From an uncultured Pseudoflavonifractor sp. (GTDB lineage Bacteria; Bacillota; Clostridia; Oscillospirales; Oscillospiraceae): a stretch of DNA of 64,000 bases. Positions within the stretch are counted from its first letter, which is position 1; every line of letters starts with the position of its first letter. Under the pieces are notes generated by a model that saw only the letters and a program-made list of their open reading frames with translations, did no database searches and had not been told where the DNA came from. The DNA is taken from NCBI RefSeq assembly GCF_944387275.1, contig NZ_CALXEG010000008.1, positions 1 through 64,000 on the forward strand, written 5' to 3'. This document shows, piece by piece, positions 8,769 to 16,902 of the stretch. A program made the position numbers and the translations under genes.

Positions 8769-9752
8769 TCAGTTCCCTCCCTGTTCCGACTTCTGGCGGG
8801 CCAGAAAGTCCTTCATCCACTGGATGTCGTCGGTCATATGGCCCGCGTCCCGGTCGGAACCCGGCCCGGCAGGGGCGGGAGCGTTGGGCACAGTCCCCTG
8901 GGGTCGCACAGGCGCCGCGTCCCCGGTCTCGATCTCCGCGGGGGTGTGGAGCCCCTTCTGGTGCCAGGACCGGAGGATGGAGTTCATATAGGGCCAGCTC
9001 ATGGTCTGCTTTTTCAGCACCGTCCGCTCGTAGGCCATGCGGATGGCCTCGTCCCCAAAGCCCATGTCGGTCCAGGCGGCGATATACTTCCGCTCACCGT
9101 CCACCGCCGGGCGGCCGGTGATGCCCAGCAGGGAGAGCACCTGGCCCTCCCGGGTGCGCAGCTCTGCCTGCCGCTTGATGTAGGCGTCGGCGGCCTGGTC
9201 GGTGTCCACCCCCAGACGGCGCCACACAAAGGCCTCCTTGCGGATCTGGCTCATGCGGGGCTTGCGGCCGGGGCCGTATTTCCGCTCCATCTCCTCCACG
9301 CACCAGCTCACCAGCAGGCAGATCACCTCCGCCGGCAGGGCCAGGAAGTCGTAGAGGGTGTAGAGGGTCTTCAGGTCGGCGGTGGACAGGATCTTGCCCA
9401 GCCGCCGCTGGACCTCCCCCACCAGAGCGGGGAAGGAGGAATTTTGGTCCTCCAGCTCCCGGGCGATGTCCTCGGCGGTGTACTCCGGGGGCTCCTCCTG
9501 CTGGGGCTGGGGCGCGGCCTGGGGCATGGCGGGGGCCAGGCCCTTGCCGGAGAGCACGTCCCAGGCGGTAGTCAGCCGCCCGCCGTCCCAGCGGAGGGCA
9601 TTGCCCGCCTCCTCCAGAGAGGCGGCGCCGTTTTTCCGCAGCAGCCAGAGGTAGAGCAGGGCCGCGTCTCCGCTGCCCGACGCGATGAGCCGGTCCGCCG
9701 CCTCGGCGGGCATGGCCACCACCCCGCCGGGAAGAAACAGATTCGCCGCCAT
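8769..9752 (-). CDS. DnaD-domain replication initiation protein
   Basis: 327 aa. I chose ATG 9752 because GGAGGTG lies 5-6 nt upstream; the frame extends further upstream but without a ribosome site. The first about 100 residues look like a winged-helix region (LLYLWLLRKNGAASLEEA). A central DnaD/DnaB2-type helical domain includes the family's late YMNSILRSWHQKGL stretch, the DNA-binding end. DnaD proteins remodel DNA and help load the helicase with DnaI. Operon with the DnaI-like gene immediately downstream. Confidence 0.83.
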   Translation of the reverse strand: MAANLFLPGGVVAMPAEAADRLIASGSGDAALLYLWLLRKNGAASLEEAGNALRWDGGRLTTAWDVLSGKGLAPAMPQAAPQPQQEEPPEYTAEDIARELEDQNSSFPALVGEVQRRLGKILSTADLKTLYTLYDFLALPAEVICLLVSWCVEEMERKYGPGRKPRMSQIRKEAFVWRRLGVDTDQAADAYIKRQAELRTREGQVLSLLGITGRPAVDGERKYIAAWTDMGFGDEAIRMAYERTVLKKQTMSWPYMNSILRSWHQKGLHTPAEIETGDAAPVRPQGTVPNAPAPAGPGSDRDAGHMTDDIQWMKDFLARQKSEQGGN

Positions 9753-9794
9753 GCAATCACCTCCAGAGAAAGCTTGTCCAATCAGGTATCCTTT

Positions 9795-9823
9795 ATTGTA
9801 CATGAAAAGGGCGGGAAGGTAAA
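9795..9823 (-). promoter_or_regulatory. Candidate promoter of the dnaD-dnaI unit
   Basis: Minus strand: -35 TTTACC (9818-9823), 17-bp spacer, -10 TACAAT (9795-9800). It lies 43 bp upstream of the chosen dnaD start. Confidence 0.55.
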
Positions 9824-9869
9824 CAGGGAATCTGCGTCGCCCTCTTTTGCGTTCCGCCCAGAACAGACA

Positions 9870-10147
9870 GAGGCCGGACCACACGGCCCGGCCTTTCAGG
9901 CTGCCGAAAAAGTCTCTGGACTTTTTCAGTAGCCTTCAAAAATGCCGTTACTTTTGTACCGCACAGCGGCACAAAAGTCCTCGCTCTGCTCGCCGCAAGC
10001 CTTGCATGGCAAGGCATTGCGGGGCATTCGATTCCATTCGAGGCGGGCGGCTGCCCCTTCGAGCTCCCCCGCCCCAACCAAGGTAAGCGCTTTTGTACGA
10101 AGGCTTTTCAATAAGCTGAGAGGCCGGGCCACACGGCCCGGCCTCTG
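9870..10147. repeat. Intergenic element bounded by matching GC hairpins
   Basis: This 407-bp space between dnaD and ftsH holds no convincing gene. Two near-identical 28-bp blocks, each a 9-bp stem around ACAC (about 9872-9895 and 10122-10144), bound a stretch with several more inverted repeats. These include AAAAAGTC/GACTTTTT (about 9908-9928), ACTTTTGT/ACAAAAGT (about 9950-9980) and CCTTGC-ATG-GCAAGG near 10000. The right-hand hairpin lies about 13 bp past the ftsH stop and can serve as its terminator. The layout suggests a non-coding miniature repeat element; no transposase and no clear target-site duplication were seen. Confidence 0.6.
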
Positions 10148-10159
10148 AAGCGTACGGTA

Positions 10160-12376
10160 TCAGTGGGGCAGCTCCCCGTCTCCGCCGGAGCGGGGCTTGC
10201 CCTCGGGGGGAATCTGGCTGTTCCCGGCGGAGCTGTCCTCCGTCTCCCCGGGCATGGGGATCACGTCGGGGGTCTTGACCTCCTTGGCGGCCCGGCGGGC
10301 CTCCTCCCGCTCCAGCATGGCGGCATAATTGTCCGCCTGGGACGGGTCCCGGCCCTCCAGGATGGCGATCATCTCCGCGCCGGTGATGGTCTCCTTCTCC
10401 AGCAGGTAGGCCACCACCTTGTCCATGTCCTCCCGGTTATCCTTGATGACCTGGACGGCCTGGCGGTAGCACTCCTCCAGGATGTCGTGGACGGCGGCGT
10501 CCACGTCGGCGGCGGTGTTCTGGGCGCAGTCCATGCCGTATCCGCCGTCCAGATACTGGCTGCGGCGGGAGGCCAGGCCCATCATGCCGAAGCGGTCGCT
10601 CATGCCGTACAGGGTGACCATGCTGCGGGCCACGCTGGTGGCGTCCTGGATGTCCTGGGACGCGCCGTTGGTCATGGTGTTGAGCACCACCTGCTCGGCG
10701 GCACGGCCGCCCATGGACACGGTGATCTTGGCCAGCAGCTCATCCCGGGTGCGCAACTCGGTCTTGTCCTCCTCAGGCATGAGGAGGGTGTAGCCCAGAG
10801 CACCCTGGGTGTGGGGCACGATGGTGATCTTCTGCACCGGCTCGGAGTTCTTCTGCTTGTAGGCCACCATGGCGTGGCCCACCTCGTGGTAGGCCACCAG
10901 CTTCTTCTCGAACTCGGTGAGCACGGAATTTTTCTTCTCGCTGCCGGCGATGACGAACTCGAAGGAGGCCAGCAGGTCCTCCTGGGTCACCAGCCTCCGG
11001 CCGTGGCGCACCGCCCGGAGGGCGGCCTCGTTCACCAGGTTGGCCAGGTCGGCGCCCACGCACCCGGCGGTGGCCAGGGCGATCTTCTTCAGGTCCACGT
11101 CCTCGGCCAGCTTGATCTTCCGGGTGTGCACCTGGAGGGTGGCCAGGCGGCCGGCCAGGTTGGGCCGGTCGATGGTGATGCGCCGGTCGAAGCGGCCCGG
11201 CCGCAGCAGGGCCTTGTCCAGCACCTCGGGCCGGTTGGTGGCGCCCAGGACGATGATGCCCTTGCCGGGGTCAAAGCCGTCCAGCTCGGCCAGCAGCTGG
11301 TTCAGGGTCTGCTCCCGCTCGTCGTTGCCGCCCATGCGGTTGTCGCGGGACTTGCCGATGGTGTCGATCTCGTCGATGAAGATGATGCAGGGGGCCATCT
11401 TGGCGGCCTCTTTGAACAGGTCCCGGACCCGGGCCGCGCCCATGCCCACGAACATCTCCACGAAGTCGGAGCCGCTGATGGAGAAGAAGGGCACTCCCGC
11501 CTCGCCGGCCACCGCCTTGGCCAGCAGGGTCTTGCCGGTGCCCGGCGGGCCCACCAGCAGGGCGCCCTTGGGCAGCTTGGCGCCGATCTCGGTGTACTTC
11601 TGGGGGTTGTGGAGGAAGTCGATGATCTCCACCAGGCTCTCCTTGGCCTCGTCCTGGCCGGCCACATCCTTGAAGGTGACGCCGGTCTTTTTCTCCACGT
11701 ACACCTTGGCGTTGGCCTTGCCCACGCCGCCCAGGCCGCCGCCGCCCATCTTGCTGGACATGAAGCGGAACAGGAACACCATGGCCACCACCATGATGAT
11801 AAAGGGCAGGACCATCTGCACCAGGGCGCTGAGGATGACGGTGCTGCTGCTGACCACGGCGGTGCCGTACTCCACGCCGTGCTCATCCAGCAGGTCGATG
11901 ATGGAGAAGTCGTTGAAGGGGGGTGCGGTGACCGCCGAGGTGTAGGCGCCCGTCTGCTGGGTCAGCAGGGCCAGGCCGCCCACCTGCTGGGTCAGCTGAT
12001 TGCCGGTGCTCTGGCTGTCACTGGTCTGGGGGGGCGTCCAGTCCTCCGCCGGGGCCTCCCCGGTGGTCAGGTCGATGATGGTCACGTCCCCGTCCTTGGT
12101 CTTCTGGACCGCGCCCAGGCCGTTCTTCAGGTCAATGACCAGCTGGTTGCTCTGGACGTCCACGCTCTCCACGTAGTCCTGCCGCACCCACTCCCGGAAG
12201 GTGGAGTAGGGGATCTCCACGTGGTCCGACCCCTCGAAGAGGGAGAAGGCGGACTGGAGCAGCAGCGTCAGAATCAGCGCCCAGAGGATGATGGAGATGA
12301 GCCCCACAAGATTTTTCTTGTTGTTGGGGCCTCCGCCGTTTTGGTTGTTGCGTTTCTGGTTATCGGGCTTCAACAC
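10160..12376 (-). CDS. ftsH: ATP-dependent zinc metalloprotease FtsH
   Basis: About 738 aa. A membrane helix near 25-45 precedes an extracytoplasmic segment of about 150 aa and a second helix near 190-210. The AAA+ domain has Walker A GPPGTGKT (near 275), Walker B IIFIDEID and the second region of homology, then the peptidase HEVGH near 497. FtsH degrades membrane and regulatory proteins. The start is GTG 12376 or TTG 12373, because AAGGAGG sits 5 or 8 nt upstream; a further TTG at 12412 has no ribosome site. The C-terminal tail is acidic and low in complexity. The gene is monocistronic between rlmB (divergent) and the 9.87-10.15 kb element. Confidence 0.96.
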   Translation of the reverse strand: MLKPDNQKRNNQNGGGPNNKKNLVGLISIILWALILTLLLQSAFSLFEGSDHVEIPYSTFREWVRQDYVESVDVQSNQLVIDLKNGLGAVQKTKDGDVTIIDLTTGEAPAEDWTPPQTSDSQSTGNQLTQQVGGLALLTQQTGAYTSAVTAPPFNDFSIIDLLDEHGVEYGTAVVSSSTVILSALVQMVLPFIIMVVAMVFLFRFMSSKMGGGGLGGVGKANAKVYVEKKTGVTFKDVAGQDEAKESLVEIIDFLHNPQKYTEIGAKLPKGALLVGPPGTGKTLLAKAVAGEAGVPFFSISGSDFVEMFVGMGAARVRDLFKEAAKMAPCIIFIDEIDTIGKSRDNRMGGNDEREQTLNQLLAELDGFDPGKGIIVLGATNRPEVLDKALLRPGRFDRRITIDRPNLAGRLATLQVHTRKIKLAEDVDLKKIALATAGCVGADLANLVNEAALRAVRHGRRLVTQEDLLASFEFVIAGSEKKNSVLTEFEKKLVAYHEVGHAMVAYKQKNSEPVQKITIVPHTQGALGYTLLMPEEDKTELRTRDELLAKITVSMGGRAAEQVVLNTMTNGASQDIQDATSVARSMVTLYGMSDRFGMMGLASRRSQYLDGGYGMDCAQNTAADVDAAVHDILEECYRQAVQVIKDNREDMDKVVAYLLEKETITGAEMIAILEGRDPSQADNYAAMLEREEARRAAKEVKTPDVIPMPGETEDSSAGNSQIPPEGKPRSGGDGELPH

Positions 12377-12455
12377 TTTGCCCTCCTTGTTCTCAGAATC
12401 CCGAACCGGCAAAGGCCGGAAAATCAGGATATTTCTTAGTGGAAACTGTCTTTCA

Positions 12456-12484
12456 TTTTACCACAGACAACTATGAATTACAAG
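12456..12484 (-). promoter_or_regulatory. ftsH promoter
   Basis: Minus strand: -35 TTGTAA (12479-12484), 17-bp spacer, -10 TAAAAT (12456-12461), about 80 bp before the start codon. Confidence 0.6.
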
Positions 12485-12590
12485 GAAGCCCCCGGCGGAA
12501 AGCTGTAAACTTTCTATGAAGGGTAGGGTTCGCGGCGGGAATTTTCCCCCTGACGGACGGCGTTTTTTTCATCCGGCGGGGATTTTTGTC

Positions 12591-12619
12591 TTTTTCTCTA
12601 CAGTGGAATGTGCTATACT
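12591..12619 (+). promoter_or_regulatory. rlmB promoter with extended -10
   Basis: TGC-TATACT at 12611-12619 is an extended -10; the -35 region (TTTTTC at 12591-12596) is weak. It lies 40 bp before the rlmB start. Confidence 0.55.
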
Positions 12620-12658
12620 GTCTCTATCTATGGACTGAACAGAAAGGCTGGACATGCC

Positions 12659-13435
12659 ATGCGAGAGCAGAAGGACCGCAGAAGAGAGCCGGAGGCCGAG
12701 GCCGACGGCATGATCGAGGGCCGCAACGCGGTCATGGAGGCCCTCCGGGCGGGTACGCCCATCGACAAGATTTTCCTGGCCAGGGGTGAGACCGATGCCA
12801 CCCTGGGCCATATCGCCTCCACGGCCCGGGACAAGGGCATCGTGGTGGTGGAGGCCGACCGGCGGAAGCTGGACGGCATGAGCCGTACCCACGCCCACCA
12901 GGGGGTGGTGGCCATAGCCGCCGTGCGGGAGTACGCCACCGTGGACGACATCCTCAACGCCGCCCGGGAGAAGGGGGAGCCCCCTCTCATCGTGGTGTGC
13001 GACGAGTTGAGCGACCCCCACAACCTGGGCGCGGTCATCCGCACCGCCGAGTGCGCCGGAGCCCACGGGGTCATCATCCCCAAGCGGCGCTCCGCCGGGC
13101 TCACCGCCGTGGTGGCCAAGACCTCGGCGGGCGCGGTGTCCTACGTGCCGGTGGCCCGGGTGCCCAACCTGACCGCCCTGCTCAAGGAGCTCAAGGACGA
13201 GGGCCTGTGGATCTTCGGCACCGCCGCCGACGGGGACACCAACCTCTACGACGCCGACCTGAAGGGCCCCGCCGCCATTATCATCGGCAGCGAGGGGGAC
13301 GGCATGGGCCGTCTGGTGTCCCAGCAGTGCGACTTCAAGGTCAGCATCCCCATGAAGGGCAGGCTCAACTCCCTCAACGCCAGCGCCGCGGCGGCCATTC
13401 TGCTGTACGAGGCGGTGCGCCAGCGGGGGCTGTAA
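12659..13435 (+). CDS. rlmB: TrmH/SpoU-type rRNA 2'-O-methyltransferase (RlmB-like)
   Basis: 258 aa. An N-terminal substrate-binding L30e-like part (EGRNAVMEAL...) is followed by the SPOUT knot with the three family motifs: NLGAVIRTAE near 120, IIIGSEGDGM near 200 and SLNASAAAAILLYE near 230. RlmB methylates G2251 of 23S rRNA at the ribose; the paralog TrmH on tRNA cannot be fully excluded, but the EGRNAV start favours RlmB. A weak AAAGG lies 12 nt upstream of ATG 12659. It is followed at 45 bp by the P-type-ATPase-like gene on the same strand. Confidence 0.85.
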   Translation: MREQKDRRREPEAEADGMIEGRNAVMEALRAGTPIDKIFLARGETDATLGHIASTARDKGIVVVEADRRKLDGMSRTHAHQGVVAIAAVREYATVDDILNAAREKGEPPLIVVCDELSDPHNLGAVIRTAECAGAHGVIIPKRRSAGLTAVVAKTSAGAVSYVPVARVPNLTALLKELKDEGLWIFGTAADGDTNLYDADLKGPAAIIIGSEGDGMGRLVSQQCDFKVSIPMKGRLNSLNASAAAAILLYEAVRQRGL

Positions 13436-13480
13436 CCCCGCCCTGCCCCAACCACACCCCAGAAAAAGGACGAAGGCCCT

Positions 13481-15730
13481 ATGCCGAAGGATCGGGACGA
13501 CGAACTGAATAGACATGGCGGTCCCACGCCGGAATTCACCCTGGAGGAGATTTTGGCCGAGTACCGGGACCGCCGTGAGAGCGGCCTGGACGACGACACC
13601 ATCCCCCTGCCCGTCATTCCCCAGCAGGACCTGCCCCCGGAGCACCGGGCAGGCCGGCGGAAGGAGGCGGGCAACAACGTGGTGCGCTTTCCCGGCCGGC
13701 GGCTCCGCCCCGCGCCCCAGCCGGAGGAGGACGGGGACGACGAGCCTGTGACCCCCTTCCCCGGCAAGAACCAGGCGCACGGCCGGACCGGCCAGCCGGA
13801 AGAACCGGAAGAGCCGGAGGAGGAGGCGCCGGAAGAGGACGACTCCGCCCCAGCGCCCGGCGACGGCGATGGGGACGGGGACAGCGCAGAGGAGAAGTCC
13901 TTTTTCTCCGCCAAGCTGGACGCCCTGCGCCGGAAGGCCGACGAGTACGCCGACCACATGTTCGAGGAGGAGGGCATCGAGAACGACGAGGAGGTCCGCC
14001 GGGCGGAGCAGTATCTCCCCGGCGTGGACCGGGAGGAGGAGCGCCCTCCCTTCCGCATCCGCCCGCCCCGGCGGGTCATCCCTCCCGCCCCCGACATCCC
14101 CCCGGCGGAGCTGTTCAAGCGGTACGGCCGGGGCCTCAAGTTCCTGCGGATGCGCACCACCATGGTGCTGCTGCTGTCCCTGCCCCTGCTCTACCTGACC
14201 CTGGCCCCCTTCTTCGGCCTGCCTCTGCCCGGCATGCTCTCCAGCTCCTATGAGCTCCAGGTGTACACCCTGGCGGGCATGCTGGGGGTGGCCATGCTGC
14301 TGGGCATCGACGTGCTGCTGCGGGGGCTGTTCCACCTGCTGCGGCTCCAGATGGGCATGGACACCCTGGTGTCCTTCTCCTGCATTGCCACCCTGGCCGA
14401 CGCCCTCACCATGATCTCCCTGGGCGGCCGGGAGGGCCAGCTGCCCTACTGCGCCGTGTCCGCCCTGGCCCTGGGCCTGACCATGTGGGGCACGGTGCTC
14501 AAGCTCCAGGGCCAGCGCAGCGCCTGCCGCACCGCCGCCTCGGCCCACGAGCCCTATCTGGTCACCCTGGACCCGGGCAAGTGGAACGGCCGGGAGGCCT
14601 ATACCAAGTGGTCGGGGGAGCCTGCGGGCTTCGGCAGCCAGATCCAGGGGGCCGACGGCGCCCAGCGGATCTTCCGTATCACTTCCCCCCTGCTCTTTAT
14701 CGCCGCGTTTCTCTTCTCCATCCTGTCCTCCCTGGGCCGGCAGCGGCCTGAGCTCATCCTCTGGTGCCTGTCCGCCACCCTGACGGCGGCCGCCTCCTTT
14801 TCGGCGGCGCTGTGCTTCGGCATGCCCTGGAACAGCCTGTGCCGCCGCCTGTCCGGCGTGGGCGCGGCCATCGCGGGCTGGGACGGCGTGGCCGGCGGCA
14901 ACGGCGCGGGCATCCTCCTCACCGACGCCGACCTCTTCCCCCCGGGAGCCGTGGCCCTCAACGGCATCAAGATCTTCGGCAATTTCTCCGTGGAGAAGGT
15001 GGTGGCCGTCACCGCCACCCTGATCCGGGACTCGGGCAGCGGCCTGGACAAGATCTTTCACGACCTGCTCCGCTCCCAGGGGGCCATCTACCGCCGCTGT
15101 TCCGCCTTCGAGCGGTGCGAGGGCGGCCTGTCCGCCGACATCCGGGGGGAGCAGATCCTGGTGGGCTCGGCGGCCTTCATGCACCTGATGGAGGTGGCCC
15201 TGCCCCAGGGCCTCAACGTGAAGAACGCGGTGTTCTGCGCCATCGACGGGGAGCTGGCCGGGCTGTTCGCCCTGAACTACAACCTCCACGGCGCGGTGCG
15301 GCCCGCCCTCACCGCCCTGATCCGCAACAAGATCGGCCCGGTGCTGTGCACCCGGGACTTCAACCTGATTCCCGCCATGCTCCGCCAGCGGTTCAAGCTG
15401 CCGGTGGAGAAGATGGAGTTCCCCGAGATGGCCCGGCGGACCGAGCTGTCCGACCCGGACCAGGAGCACAGCGACACCCTGTGCGCCGTCCTCTGCCGGG
15501 AGGGGCTGGGCCCCTTCTCCGAGGCGGTGGTGGGGGGCCGCAGGCTGCGGCAGGCGGTTCGGGGCAGCGCGGCCCTGGCCTCCGTGGGCTCGGCCATCGG
15601 CGTGCTGCTGGCCTTCTACCTCACCTTCGGGGAGTCCTACGCCTCCCTCTCCCCTGCCAACCTGCTGATCTTCATGGTCATGTGGCTGGTGCCCACCCTG
15701 CTCATCTCGGGCTGGGTGAACCGGTATTGA
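13481..15730 (+). CDS. Degenerate P1B-type ATPase-like membrane protein
   Basis: 749 aa. Residues 1 to about 205 are acidic, proline-rich and probably disordered. Hydrophobic segments at about 226-247, 258-283, 293-345, 399-416 and 425-450 precede a soluble block of about 240 aa, and two more lie at 697-716 and 727-747. This is the order of a heavy-metal P-type ATPase. The soluble block keeps weak family echoes: VFCAIDGELAGLFAL, then a helix and a PVLCTRD strand where a working pump has its hinge. Where DKTGTLT should be, it has LTDADLFPPG (480-489), so the phosphorylated aspartate is missing. No CPx metal motif is seen in the membrane helices. It is probably not a pump; a regulatory or scaffold role is a guess. 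Confidence 0.65.
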   Translation: MPKDRDDELNRHGGPTPEFTLEEILAEYRDRRESGLDDDTIPLPVIPQQDLPPEHRAGRRKEAGNNVVRFPGRRLRPAPQPEEDGDDEPVTPFPGKNQAHGRTGQPEEPEEPEEEAPEEDDSAPAPGDGDGDGDSAEEKSFFSAKLDALRRKADEYADHMFEEEGIENDEEVRRAEQYLPGVDREEERPPFRIRPPRRVIPPAPDIPPAELFKRYGRGLKFLRMRTTMVLLLSLPLLYLTLAPFFGLPLPGMLSSSYELQVYTLAGMLGVAMLLGIDVLLRGLFHLLRLQMGMDTLVSFSCIATLADALTMISLGGREGQLPYCAVSALALGLTMWGTVLKLQGQRSACRTAASAHEPYLVTLDPGKWNGREAYTKWSGEPAGFGSQIQGADGAQRIFRITSPLLFIAAFLFSILSSLGRQRPELILWCLSATLTAAASFSAALCFGMPWNSLCRRLSGVGAAIAGWDGVAGGNGAGILLTDADLFPPGAVALNGIKIFGNFSVEKVVAVTATLIRDSGSGLDKIFHDLLRSQGAIYRRCSAFERCEGGLSADIRGEQILVGSAAFMHLMEVALPQGLNVKNAVFCAIDGELAGLFALNYNLHGAVRPALTALIRNKIGPVLCTRDFNLIPAMLRQRFKLPVEKMEFPEMARRTELSDPDQEHSDTLCAVLCREGLGPFSEAVVGGRRLRQAVRGSAALASVGSAIGVLLAFYLTFGESYASLSPANLLIFMVMWLVPTLLISGWVNRY

Positions 15731-15739
15731 TAGGCAAAA

Positions 15740-15780
15740 AAGTCCCCTGCAATCCGCTCAGTGCGGCTTGCAGGGGACTT
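15740..15780. terminator. Bidirectional terminator
   Basis: Thirteen paired bases (15740-15752 with 15768-15780) enclose a second small stem (CCGC/GCGG). TTT follows on the + strand and a run of six U on the minus strand, serving the convergent genes ending at 15730 and 15786. Confidence 0.85.
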
Positions 15781-15785
15781 TGCTG

Positions 15786-16877
15786 TCAGGACAGGCCCAG
15801 GCAGGCCCGGATATCCGACCGGATGGACACCATCTCGGGGTAGTCGAAGAAGAAATTCAGCTTCTGCTCCCACACCGCGTCCCCCGGCCGGGGCTCGTCC
15901 TGGAGGACAAAATAGGTGAAGCTCTCGGCGATGTCCTCCGAGGGATTGGTGGCGGCGTAGCTGGTGACAAAGTCGTCCTCATGGCGGAGGAAAAATTTGT
16001 AGCTCTCCGGGTCGGACAGGCGGTCGTCCAGGTACCCGGTCCAGAACTGCTGGTAGAAGTCGTCCAGATAGGACCCCTCCCGGCACACCATGCCCGCCTC
16101 GTTGTAGGTGGAGGCGGTCTGCCGGGTGGTGTACTTCACCTGCTGGGCGTTGAGCGTCAGGTAGTGGCTGTACTCATGGATCACCGTCTCGGTGAAGGTC
16201 TGGCCGTCTCCTGCGTCCACCGGGTCCACGGCGATCTCCCACTTGGTGCCCTCGTCGTCCGCCTGCTGGACATAGGCCAGGGTCTCGTCCGGCCCGTCGG
16301 TGAACACGATGAAGCGGGTGAAGTCCTCCCAGGCGTCCCGGGGCAGGATGGTCTTCATCTCCTCCCACAGGGCCTGATAGTCCGCCTCGGTGTACCCGCT
16401 CTGGCCGGCGGCGGCAGCGGCTGCGCCGTCCTCGGCCCGGAGGCCTCCGTCCGGCGTGATGGCAAAGGCGGCCAGGGTCCTGGACTCCAGGTCCTCCGGC
16501 GGGGCCCAGGAGCCCGCCTCCCCGATGTAGCGGCCGGTGTACTCCTCATAGAGGCCGTTGAGTTTGTCCACAAGCCGCTGCTCCTGGGTGGATTTCTCCC
16601 ACTCGTCCTTGGCCAGCCGCTCCTGGCGCAGGGGCCAGAGCTGCTCCATCAAGTCCATGCAGGCGTTATACTCCTCCTCCGTCACCTTTCCGGACAGCAG
16701 GCCCAGCTGGGCCTCCAGCATCTCCCGGGCGGCGGCGGTCTCCTCTTCTGTCAGTTCCCGGGCCCGTCCGCCCAAGCCGGCAAAGCCGCCGGCGGCGACG
16801 GTCTCCTTTCCGCAGCCGGTCAGGAGCAGCAGGGTGAGTACCAGGGCCATCAGGCCGAAACGTCTGAATTTATGCAC
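15786..16877 (-). CDS. Lipoprotein with HEXXH metallopeptidase site
   Basis: 363 aa. A signal peptide ends in lipobox LLTGC (Cys22), so it is anchored outside the cell membrane. A central HEYSH motif inside TVIHEYSHYLTL, followed by a downstream EDIAESFTYF glutamate, fits a gluzincin-like zinc site. I do not recognise a named family. GGAGG at 16887-16891 sets the start. It follows the ABC exporter gene by 25 bp, suggesting one transcript and a shared envelope job, for example processing or removal of an exported peptide; that is inference. Confidence 0.65.
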   Translation of the reverse strand: MHKFRRFGLMALVLTLLLLTGCGKETVAAGGFAGLGGRARELTEEETAAAREMLEAQLGLLSGKVTEEEYNACMDLMEQLWPLRQERLAKDEWEKSTQEQRLVDKLNGLYEEYTGRYIGEAGSWAPPEDLESRTLAAFAITPDGGLRAEDGAAAAAAGQSGYTEADYQALWEEMKTILPRDAWEDFTRFIVFTDGPDETLAYVQQADDEGTKWEIAVDPVDAGDGQTFTETVIHEYSHYLTLNAQQVKYTTRQTASTYNEAGMVCREGSYLDDFYQQFWTGYLDDRLSDPESYKFFLRHEDDFVTSYAATNPSEDIAESFTYFVLQDEPRPGDAVWEQKLNFFFDYPEMVSIRSDIRACLGLS

Positions 16878-16902
16878 AAAAAATACCTCCGTGGTGGAAA
16901 AG

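Noticed and set aside
9793..10077. Possible 94-aa minus-strand protein between dnaD and ftsH
   Set aside because: It runs through the inverted repeats of the 9.87-10.15 kb element, lacks a ribosome site and overlaps the dnaD promoter.
10163..12439. Plus-strand open frame opposite ftsH
   Set aside because: Antisense shadow of ftsH; repetitive composition and no start signals.
13481..15730. Working heavy-metal P-type ATPase
   Set aside because: The DKTGT aspartate and the CPx motif are missing, so transport by phosphorylation is not possible as read.
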